DNA from: an uncultured Balneolaceae bacterium
GTDB lineage: Bacteria; Bacteroidota; Rhodothermia; Balneolales; Balneolaceae
Assembly: GCA_937982515.1 (NCBI GenBank)
Contig: CALJMB010000141.1
Location: 1 to 5,784 of the forward strand
Length of the DNA stretch: 5,784 nucleotides
Reading direction: 5' to 3'
Shown: in pieces, positions 1-5,396 of the stretch
Position numbering within the stretch: the stretch's first letter is position 1
How the letters are laid out: the number at the start of each line of letters is the position of its first letter
Notes under the pieces: model-generated
Seen by the model: only the letters and a program-made list of their open reading frames with translations
What the model was told of the DNA's origin: nothing
Databases searched by the model: none
Translations under genes and position numbers: made by a program

Positions 1-93
1 GGCCGATTATACTATCTTGACGTTGGTTAAGAGGAGGGAAGTGTTGGAGATGGATATTTTTTGAGGAAAAGGATAAACAACCTTAACAACGAG
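1..93. other. upstream flank, possible tail of a preceding gene
   Basis: No complete gene is visible. Two + strand frames could hold the last codons of a gene starting outside the window: frame 2 stays open from base 2 and stops with TGA at 62-64 (peptide ending VLEMDIF), and frame 1 stops with TAA at 28-30. An open run of about 20 codons is easily chance, so neither is asserted. A reading frame continuing upstream of the DUF559 start (TTG at 61) is open, but it would have to translate through the left repeat and is not the preferred start. No convincing promoter was found. Confidence 0.3.
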
Positions 94-128
94 TCTCCCC
101 TCCCAGGGAGGGGAACAAGGGGTGGGTT
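94..128 (+). repeat. left arm of the inverted repeat flanking the DUF559 gene
   Basis: The arm reads TCT, then a palindrome (CCCTCCC and GGGAGGG arms around a single A at 105), then AACAA, then GGGGTGGGTT. The reverse complement of 511-543 matches it: 19 of the first 20 bases agree (the palindrome centre differs), the spacer is 5 versus 3 bases, and the last 10 bases are identical. The + strand holds G-runs at 106-108, 110-113, 119-122 and 124-126 with loops of 1, 5 and 1 bases, a canonical G-quadruplex pattern. The repeat ends 4 bases before the DUF559 ATG, so its G-rich end occupies the ribosome-binding position. Confidence 0.9.
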
Positions 129-132
129 CACC

Positions 133-555
133 ATGGCAAAGAAAAAACTCGATATTATTCCCTACAATCCTAAACTTGTCGAGCGGGCCCGTTACCTGCG
201 CAAGCACGGTACGCTGGCCGAGAAACTGCTGTGGAAGTACCTGCGGGGTAAACACATGCTCGGCTATGATTTTGACCGCCAGAAGCCTATGGATAATTAT
301 ATCGTCGATTTCTACTGCGCCGAACTAAAACTGGCTATTGAAATCGATGGGCAAAGCCATGACGGAAAATATACCTATGACCACGACCGGCAGGAAAAAC
401 TGGAGTCGTTTGGGATTGAGTTTCTTCGCTTCTCTGAACAGGAAGTCCGAAAGGATATGGATAATGTGCTGCGAGTCATCGAACAGTGGGTGATGCAGCA
501 CTCCGTGCAGAACCCACCCCCGGCCCCTCCCGGGGAGGGGAGAAAACCAACCTAA
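133..555 (+). CDS. DUF559 family protein, Vsr/PD-(D/E)xK-like endonuclease domain
   Basis: Starting at ATG 133 the protein has 140 residues, the usual size for stand-alone DUF559 proteins. Family landmarks visible in order are: TLAEKLLWKYLR (residues 27-38), the core strand pair IVDFYCAELKLAIEIDG (57-73, with D59, E70 and D72 as likely metal/active-site acids), H76, the YDHDRQEKL helix (82-90), and the last strand FGIEFLRFSEQEV (93-105). DUF559 is placed in the Vsr/very-short-patch-like nuclease superfamily; activity and substrate are generally unproven, so DNA cleavage or nicking is inference. No signal peptide or membrane segment is seen, so it should be cytoplasmic. An upstream TTG at 61 would add 24 residues that are mostly translation of the left repeat; ATG 133 puts the conserved domain near the N-terminus and is preferred. 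Residues 127-137 (NPPPAPPGEGR) are encoded by the right repeat and lie outside the domain. The stop is 11 bases before the crotonase gene. Confidence 0.9.
   Translation: MAKKKLDIIPYNPKLVERARYLRKHGTLAEKLLWKYLRGKHMLGYDFDRQKPMDNYIVDFYCAELKLAIEIDGQSHDGKYTYDHDRQEKLESFGIEFLRFSEQEVRKDMDNVLRVIEQWVMQHSVQNPPPAPPGEGRKPT
511..543 (-). repeat. right arm of the inverted repeat flanking the DUF559 gene
   Basis: This is the inverted counterpart of 94-128. On the + strand it reads AACCCACCCC, a short spacer, then a palindrome with arms at 524-531 and 533-540 around G532, then AGA. The minus strand carries the four G-runs (complement of 513-515, 517-521, 524-527 and 529-531), so the G-quadruplex motif points inward from this end too, but on the opposite strand. 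It lies inside the DUF559 reading frame and encodes the Pro/Gly-rich tail. Confidence 0.9.
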
Positions 556-566
556 ACTAATTCACC

Positions 567-1328
567 ATGCCCGACAACGGTTCCATCACTTCAGAAACAG
601 ATAACTACATCTCCACCATCACCTTTCACCACCCAAAGGGGAATTCTCTGCCGGGAACGCTCCTGCGGGAGCTGGCGGAAGCTATTGCGAAAGCGGGGCA
701 GGATTCGGAGGCTCGTGTCATCGTCCTGAAAAGTAAAGGAGATGGCGCCTTTTGTGCCGGGGCCTCTTTTGATGAACTCAGAGCTATATCCACCTTTGAT
801 GAGGGCAAACGCTTCTTCATGGGTTTTGCCCTGGTACTGAACGTCATGCGAACATGCCCGAAGCTGATCGTGGTACGAGTACAGGGCAAAACCGTGGGAG
901 GAGGCGTGGGTATTGCCGCGGCGGGCGACTACACCTTTGCTCACAAATCGGCCGCGATAAAGCTCAGTGAGCTGGCTTTGGGTATCGGACCTTTTGTAGT
1001 GGGGCCCGCCGTACAGCGTAAAATTGGCCCCTCGGCGTTCAGTACCCTGTCTATCGATGCCACCAGTTGGTATGATGCGGGCTGGGCGCACGCCAAAGGC
1101 CTGTACTCAAGGGTACTGGATACTCCGGATGTTCTGGATGAGGAGGTTGACCGACTGGCCGGCAAGCTCGCTCAAAGCAGCCCCGAGGCCATGAAAGAAC
1201 TGAAGCAGATACTCTGGAGAGACACCGGCCACTGGGATACTCTGCTGAAGGAACGGGCGGAAATCAGCGGCCGGCTGGTGTTGTCGGATTACACCAAGAG
1301 TTTTATTGAGCAGTTTAAGAAGCAATAA
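567..1328 (+). CDS. enoyl-CoA hydratase/isomerase (crotonase) family protein
   Basis: The 253-residue protein has typical single-domain crotonase length. FCAGASFDEL (62-71) and VQGKTVGGGVGIAAAGD (105-121) form the two CoA/oxyanion-hole segments, with A64 and G112 as the expected backbone NH donors. KLSELALGIGPFVVGPAVQRKIG (132-154) supplies E135, equivalent to Glu164 of rat mitochondrial hydratase. The second hydratase glutamate (Glu144) aligns with G115, so only one catalytic acid is retained. In the family this fits an isomerase or a variant hydratase better than a classical crotonase. The C-terminal helices (190-253) are complete. No signal peptide is present, so it should be cytoplasmic and act on acyl-CoA thioesters in fatty-acid or branched-chain amino-acid breakdown. 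A methylglutaconyl-CoA hydratase-like role in leucine catabolism is possible but not shown. ATG 567 has no Shine-Dalgarno sequence. It lies 11 bases after the DUF559 stop, so it may be read from a shared transcript. No clear terminator follows. Confidence 0.93.
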   Translation: MPDNGSITSETDNYISTITFHHPKGNSLPGTLLRELAEAIAKAGQDSEARVIVLKSKGDGAFCAGASFDELRAISTFDEGKRFFMGFALVLNVMRTCPKLIVVRVQGKTVGGGVGIAAAGDYTFAHKSAAIKLSELALGIGPFVVGPAVQRKIGPSAFSTLSIDATSWYDAGWAHAKGLYSRVLDTPDVLDEEVDRLAGKLAQSSPEAMKELKQILWRDTGHWDTLLKERAEISGRLVLSDYTKSFIEQFKKQ

Positions 1329-1445
1329 CTTCTTCTATCAAAGCAAAGGGTACCCCATATCGGTCACACCCAAGTTCAGGTATACACGCAGCTCTTTGGA
1401 GATCCCTGCTTAGAGTTGTAGAGAAAGGTACGTACGCTTACAGCA
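1329..1445. other. intergenic stretch after the crotonase gene
   Basis: No convincing gene and no intrinsic terminator with a U-tract were found. It contains two short perfect palindromes, GGGTACCC (1348-1355) and GTACGTAC (1428-1435), of unknown meaning. On the minus strand a 23-codon open stretch (1338-1409) includes a peptide resembling the start of IS66 Orf2 proteins; it is described under findings because it is too short to call. Confidence 0.4.
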
Positions 1446-1526
1446 TTTCACCAATGGTGAAATTTTAATCCACCAATGGTGAATTTTTAAACCACCAATG
1501 GTCATTTTTGAATTTACCAATGGTGG
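1446..1526 (+). promoter_or_regulatory. array of four palindromic ACCAATGGT sites at exact 22-bp spacing
   Basis: ACCAATGGT occurs at 1450-1458, 1472-1480, 1494-1502 and 1516-1524, with centres 22 bp apart each time. Each site is a palindrome around a central A; the first has the longest arms (TTTCACCA and TGGTGAAA, 1446-1462). The 13-base linkers are AT-rich and contain T-runs. A spacing near two DNA helical turns places all sites on about the same face, as expected for cooperative binding of a dimeric regulator. The last site falls inside the candidate promoter at 1507-1533, which suggests control of initiation, probably of the propeller-amidohydrolase gene downstream. No regulator gene lies in the window. 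A plasmid-type iteron array has similar period but nothing else here suggests an origin. Confidence 0.7.
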
Positions 1527-1533
1527 ATATAAT
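1507..1533 (+). promoter_or_regulatory. candidate promoter overlapping the operator array
   Basis: A TTTG at 1507-1510 is followed after 17 bases by a perfect TATAAT at 1528-1533. TTTG resembles the Bacteroidota -33 box, while TATAAT is the general bacterial -10; the Bacteroidota TAnnTTTG form is not present. The fourth ACCAATGGT site sits in the spacer, so a bound regulator would compete with RNA polymerase. Transcription would start near 1540, leaving a 5' leader of about 200 bases before the ATG at 1748. Confidence 0.4.
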
Positions 1534-1747
1534 GGGACATAAGCACCTTTTTCATAAATGAAAGGCAGTGCTATTACCAGAAGACATCGGCAATTCCCTT
1601 TTGGTACTTATTTAAAAATTTGAAAAAGCTGCTTCAACTGTGGCTTTTATTCTTTAACATCTAAAAAAATCCACTAACGCATTTAGCGGTTGAGATAACA
1701 AACAACCTTGAAGCGTGAAACGTGTTATTCACCAAAACCAACCGGCC
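1534..1747 (+). other. long leader region before the propeller-amidohydrolase gene
   Basis: This AT-rich stretch would be the 5' untranslated leader if the promoter at 1507-1533 is used. It holds one small open frame, ATG 1558 to TGA 1621-1623 (21 codons, starting MKGSAITRR), without a Shine-Dalgarno sequence and of doubtful reality. An inverted near-repeat CTAACGC...GCGGTTG at about 1674-1692 is imperfect. No known riboswitch was recognised. Confidence 0.35.
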
Positions 1748-4700
1748 ATGAGAAAACTTGTACTGATTGCGCTTTCACTACTGATTTCGCTCCCTCTGTT
1801 TGCACAGAATGAAAAAGATTGGGACGTCACCGAGCCTCCCGGTCCTTCTGAAAAACTTTCTTTTACCACCACGGAAGGCACCTGGATGAACCTGGATGTG
1901 AGTCCCGACGGTAAAGAGATTGTCTTCGACCTGCTGGGCGATATCTACATTATGCCTGTAAAAGGAGGCAAGGCCAAAGCCCTGCGCCGGGGGCACGCCT
2001 ATGACATCCAGCCCCGCTTCAGTCCTGACGGCAGCATGATCTCTTTTACCAGCGACGCGGGAGGAGGCGATAACATCTGGGTCATGAACCGCGATGGCTC
2101 AAATGCCCGTCAGGTTACCAACGAAGACTTCCGCCTGCTCAATAATGCCGTGTGGACACCGGATGGCAACTACCTCATCGCCCGTAAGCACTTCACCTCT
2201 ACACGCTCCCTGGGCGCCGGAGAGTTGTGGATGTACCACATTTCGGGCGGATCCGGCATTCAGCTCGTCAAAAAGCCCAACGAGCAGCAGGATCTGGGCC
2301 AGCCTTTTGTCTCTCCCGACGGCCGGTATATCTATTACAGTCAGGCGGTCTACCCGGGAGGGTACTTTCAGTACAACAAAGATCCCAACAGCCAGATCTA
2401 CGCCATCAACCGGTATGACCGGGAGACGGGCAAAACGGAGCGCATTACCGGGGGATCCGGAGGCGCCATCAGCCCTACCCTTTCACCCGACGGCAGTAAA
2501 ATGGCCTTCGTCAAACGGGTGCGTACCAAAAGCGTGCTCTATATTCGCGACCTGGAGACGGGAATAGAACGGCCGGTATACGACCAGCTCACCAAAGATC
2601 AGCAGGAAGCGTGGGCGATCTTTGGCCCTTACACCAATTTTAACTGGATGCCGGACAGCGAGCAGATCATCATCTACGCTAAAGGGAAGATCCACAAGAT
2701 TAACGTCAGCTCTTATGAATCCGAAATCATTCCGTTTGAGGTGGAGGCCGTGCACCGCATTGCCGGGGCGGTACAGTTCCGGCAGGACCCGGCTCCAGAG
2801 ACGTTCACTGCCAAAGCCATCCGCCACGCCGTTACCTCGCCGGACGGAAAACTGCTGGTATTCAATGCCGCAGGATATTTGTGGAAAAAGAAGCTTCCCA
2901 AGGGTAAGCCCGAACGACTGACCGATGGGGAATACCTGGAGTTTGAACCGGCTTTCTCACCCGATGGCAGCCGCCTGGTTTATGTAACGTGGAGCGATAC
3001 AGCTAAAGGGGCCATCATGTCCCTCAGCCTGAAGGGCAAAAGCCGTCCGAAAAAACTAACCACCGATAAGGGCATCTACCGCGAACCCTCCTTCTCCCCG
3101 GACGGTTCCACCCTCCTCTTCCGGATGGAATCGGGCAACGATCACCAGGGCTATGCCTACACGGTCGACGCAGGTATTTATACCATGCCGGCAGATGGAG
3201 GGGAAAAGACCCTTGTTACCGAAAGCGGAAGCGCCCCCCGGTTCAATGCGGAGGGAGACAGGACATATTACCTGCAAGGCTACTATCCCAATCATTCCTA
3301 TCGCAGCGTGGATCTGAACGGGAATAACGAGCGAACCCATTTCACTTCGAAATATGCCAACAACTTCGTACCCAGCCCGGACAACAAGTGGGTGGCTTTC
3401 AATGAGCTGTTCAAAGTGTACGTTGCCCCCATGCCGCAGGCGGGAACTTCTATAGAACTCAGCGGCAACACCAAGGCCATTCCCGTTACGCATGTGGCCA
3501 GAGACGCCGGCATCAATCTGCACTGGTCGGCCGACGGCACAAAACTGCACTGGACGCTTGGCGAAGAGTATTTCACTGTGGGTGTAAACGAGGCTTTTGA
3601 TTTTCTGAATGGCGCGTCCGGTGGCGAACTCCCTCTGGGAACCAATGAGGGGATCTCCATCGGGCTGGAACTGCAGACGGATAAGCCGGAAGGAACTATC
3701 GCCTTTCAGGGAGCCCGGATCATCACCATGAACGGAGACGAAGTGATTGAGAACGGAACCGTAGTTGTGCGTGAAAATCGTATTGCCGGAGTGGGGGCCG
3801 CCGGAGACATTTCGATCCCTTCCGGGGCTAAAGTGGTAGATGTTAAGGGCAAAACCATCATGCCGGGCATCATCGATGTGCACGCGCATATCGGCAATTT
3901 CAGGGAGGGGCTGAGTCCGGAGCAGCAGTGGCACTATTTTGCCAACCTCGCCTATGGAGTTACCACCTCACACGATCCCTCATCTAACACAGAAATGATC
4001 TTTTCGCAGGCCGAGATGGTCAGAACCGGCACCATGATTGGCCCGCGTATCTTCTCCACCGGACGGATTCTGTACGGGGCTGAGGGGAATTTCAAAGCTG
4101 TAATCAACAGCCTGGAAGACGCCCGGTCAGCCATCCGGAGAACCAAAGCCTTCGGCGCATTTTCAGTAAAAAGCTACAACCAGCCGAGAAGAGATCAGCG
4201 CCAACAGGTTATTCAGGCCGCCCGCGAACTGGAAATTCTGGTGATGCCCGAAGGAGGTTCCACCTTCACTCACAATATGAGCATGATTCTGGACGGGCAT
4301 ACCGGTATTGAGCACAACGTACCTGTTTTTCCATTGTATAAAGATGTGGAAACCCTGTGGAGCGCCAGCGGCACCGGCTACACGCCTACGCTGGTCGTAA
4401 ACTACGGAAGTATGAGCGGTGAGTACTACTGGTACCAGAACACGAACGTCTGGGAAAAAGAACGGCTGCTCACCTTCACTCCCCGTTCTGTTGTGGATGC
4501 CCGGTCCCGACACCGCACGATGATACCGCAGGAGGAGTACGAAATCGGCCACATAGCCAGCGCCGCCGCTGCCAAAGAGTTACTGCGGAAGGGAGTGAAC
4601 GTAAATCTGGGGGCGCACGGACAGCTTCAGGGCCTGGGCGCCCACTGGGAGCTGTGGATGTTCCACCAGGGCGGCATGACCGAGCTGGAAGCGCTGCGGG

Positions 4701-5017
4701 TAGCCACCATCAACGGAGCCCGGTACCTGGGCATGGAACACGAACTGGGATCCATAGAGAAAGGGAAACTGGCTGATCTGATTGTGATCGACGGCAACCC
4801 TCTGGAAAATATCCGGACTACCGAGCGGGTGGAATACACCATGGTGAACGGCCGGCTGTACGACGCCTCCACTATGAATGAGGTAGGTAACCGGCAGCAG
4901 GAACGTCTGCCCTTCTGGTGGGAGCTGAATCAGGGCGGTTCTCCTTTTCAGTGGCACGCCACCAGTCAAGGCCGGGTTGAAGGGCAGATTCAGTGCATCT
5001 GCCAAGCCCGGCACTAG
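1748..5017 (+). CDS. secreted TolB-like (PD40) beta-propeller fused to an amidohydrolase
   Basis: The preferred start is ATG 1748 (1089 residues), because a signal peptide begins there at once: MRK, a hydrophobic core to residue 18, and likely cleavage after A19 (LFA/QN). A GTG at 1715 would add 11 polar residues and bury it. Residues about 40-610 are propeller repeats, each marked by a SPDG-type turn: 52-55, 92-95, 137-140 (TPDG), 189-192, 246-249, 301-304 (MPDS), 364-367, 404-407, 450-453, 543-546 (SPDN) and 594-597 (SADG). Residues about 650-1065 are an amidohydrolase: beta-sandwich segment GARIITMNGDEVIENGTVVV, metal motif VHAHIG (H712, H714), K808 in FSVKSYN as candidate carboxylated lysine, H842, H851 and H856 around THNMSMILDGHTGIEH, and the closing ADLIVIDGNPLENI. 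Where most relatives have a metal or catalytic Asp after strand 8 this protein has GAHGQ (H957). The protein probably acts in the periplasm or at the cell surface on an amide or cyclic bond; the propeller may restrict access to the site. Substrate is unknown. It is a single-gene unit between an operator array and a terminator. Confidence 0.93.
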   Translation: MRKLVLIALSLLISLPLFAQNEKDWDVTEPPGPSEKLSFTTTEGTWMNLDVSPDGKEIVFDLLGDIYIMPVKGGKAKALRRGHAYDIQPRFSPDGSMISFTSDAGGGDNIWVMNRDGSNARQVTNEDFRLLNNAVWTPDGNYLIARKHFTSTRSLGAGELWMYHISGGSGIQLVKKPNEQQDLGQPFVSPDGRYIYYSQAVYPGGYFQYNKDPNSQIYAINRYDRETGKTERITGGSGGAISPTLSPDGSKMAFVKRVRTKSVLYIRDLETGIERPVYDQLTKDQQEAWAIFGPYTNFNWMPDSEQIIIYAKGKIHKINVSSYESEIIPFEVEAVHRIAGAVQFRQDPAPETFTAKAIRHAVTSPDGKLLVFNAAGYLWKKKLPKGKPERLTDGEYLEFEPAFSPDGSRLVYVTWSDTAKGAIMSLSLKGKSRPKKLTTDKGIYREPSFSPDGSTLLFRMESGNDHQGYAYTVDAGIYTMPADGGEKTLVTESGSAPRFNAEGDRTYYLQGYYPNHSYRSVDLNGNNERTHFTSKYANNFVPSPDNKWVAFNELFKVYVAPMPQAGTSIELSGNTKAIPVTHVARDAGINLHWSADGTKLHWTLGEEYFTVGVNEAFDFLNGASGGELPLGTNEGISIGLELQTDKPEGTIAFQGARIITMNGDEVIENGTVVVRENRIAGVGAAGDISIPSGAKVVDVKGKTIMPGIIDVHAHIGNFREGLSPEQQWHYFANLAYGVTTSHDPSSNTEMIFSQAEMVRTGTMIGPRIFSTGRILYGAEGNFKAVINSLEDARSAIRRTKAFGAFSVKSYNQPRRDQRQQVIQAARELEILVMPEGGSTFTHNMSMILDGHTGIEHNVPVFPLYKDVETLWSASGTGYTPTLVVNYGSMSGEYYWYQNTNVWEKERLLTFTPRSVVDARSRHRTMIPQEEYEIGHIASAAAAKELLRKGVNVNLGAHGQLQGLGAHWELWMFHQGGMTELEALRVATINGARYLGMEHELGSIEKGKLADLIVIDGNPLENIRTTERVEYTMVNGRLYDASTMNEVGNRQQERLPFWWELNQGGSPFQWHATSQGRVEGQIQCICQARH

Positions 5018-5063
5018 TGCTGTTACCGGTAAAAAAGCGGTATGGGTTTATCGCCCCTAAAAA

Positions 5064-5199
5064 CACTAATTGTTTTGTGCTTTAGTGATTTCGTGGCCTC
5101 CTGCCAGACCAACCGAATGAACGGGTCACCCACCCTAGTGCCGCTTTCCGGCATCTTTGAATAACTATTCAGGCCCTGCCGAAAGGCGGGGCTTTTTTT
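5064..5199 (+). ncRNA. possible structured 3' UTR or small RNA
   Basis: Four potential hairpins follow one another between the amidohydrolase stop and the terminator: CACTAA/TTAGTG (5064-5069 with 5082-5087), GAC-CCG/CGG-GTC with a 3-base bulge (5107-5127), TGCCG/CGGCA (5139-5143 with 5149-5153), and the terminator stem (5171-5194). The stretch is less AT-rich than the intergenic DNA beyond it, and it has no credible reading frame. It could be a 3' UTR with processing sites, a small RNA ending at the terminator, or a copy of a dispersed repeat. It matches no RNA family that I can recognise (not SRP, 6S, tmRNA or RNase P by eye). Confidence 0.25.
5171..5199 (+). terminator. intrinsic (Rho-independent) terminator
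   Basis: Stem GCCCTGCC (5173-5180) pairs with GGCGGGGC (5185-5192), with one G-U wobble, around a GAAA tetraloop, and runs into seven T bases (5193-5199). A171-172/T193-194 pairing (bases 5171-5172 with 5193-5194) can lengthen the stem to 10 bp. It faces the + strand and should end transcription of the propeller-amidohydrolase gene about 155 bases after its stop codon. Confidence 0.9.
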
Positions 5200-5344
5200 G
5201 GCTACGCTGGGCCTGTGTTTTCTTCAAAAGAAAGGTATCTCTTTCCTAAATCACCTCTGTTATTTTCAGATTTACCTATGTGAATTGTGTAACTGATACG
5301 CATCATTTGAAGAAGTCATGCCTTAGTTTTATTGAAAAGATACC
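5200..5344. other. intergenic DNA before the DNA alkylation repair gene
   Basis: AT-rich, with no reading frame of note. Around 5218-5251 the segments TTTTCTTC, GAAAG and CTTTCC can form two mutually exclusive small hairpins, too weak to assign a function. Confidence 0.4.
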
Positions 5345-5352
5345 TACATTTG
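5345..5352 (+). promoter_or_regulatory. candidate Bacteroidota-type -7 promoter box
   Basis: TACATTTG fits the Bacteroidota -7 consensus TAnnTTTG exactly and lies 44 bases upstream of the repair gene's ATG. The matching -33 TTTG is only approximated by TTAG at 5323-5326 (18-base spacing), so support is partial. Its position after a strong terminator agrees with independent transcription of the repair gene. Confidence 0.35.
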
Positions 5353-5396
5353 ATTCAGGTTCTGGCGTTGGAATGGTTTAAGAATCCCGATATAGA

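Larger units (their letters stand above)
94..543. mobile_element. putative inverted-repeat-bounded DUF559 unit (REP/RAYT-like cassette)
   Basis: A 450-base unit consists of two inward-facing palindromic GC-rich repeats with one small nuclease-like gene between and partly within them, and almost nothing else. The layout recalls REP palindromes flanking RAYT transposase genes, but the protein is DUF559, not a Y1 transposase. Imperfectly similar sequences lie just outside both arms (79-90 AACCTTAACAAC and 549-560 AACCTAAACTAA, 9 of 12 identical), which could be a decayed target duplication or chance. Mobility is inference; it could also be a fixed gene in which repeats of a dispersed family happened to settle. 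Confidence 0.4.

Noticed and set aside
94..114. Palindrome 96-114 as an intrinsic terminator of an upstream gene
   Set aside because: The stem is strong but no T-run follows on either strand, and the same structure recurs at the other end of the DUF559 gene as an inverted repeat.
7..255. 82-codon open frame on the minus strand
   Set aside because: It runs through the left repeat and the first third of the DUF559 gene, and its sequence is partly translation of the repeat.
591..1091. 166-codon open frame on the minus strand
   Set aside because: It is antisense to the crotonase gene, whose conserved motifs fix the true frame; the antisense product has no recognisable family.
1446..1526. CRISPR-like array
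   Set aside because: Units are only 9 bases with 13-base linkers, palindromic, with no unique spacers of CRISPR length and no cas genes; an operator array fits better.
1446..1526. Plasmid-type iteron origin
   Set aside because: The 22-bp period fits iterons, but there is no replication initiator gene and the neighbours are chromosomal metabolic and repair genes.
1715..1747. GTG start extending the propeller-amidohydrolase by 11 residues
   Set aside because: The extension is polar and would precede a complete signal peptide that begins at ATG 1748.
3056..3934. 292-codon open frame on the minus strand
   Set aside because: It lies wholly antisense to the propeller-amidohydrolase gene, has no recognisable domain, and is explained by the GC-rich codon pattern of the + strand gene.
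5024..5042. Hairpin TACCG/CGGTA as terminator right after the amidohydrolase stop
   Set aside because: The stem is only 5 bp with a large A-rich loop and no T-run after it; the strong terminator is at 5171-5199.
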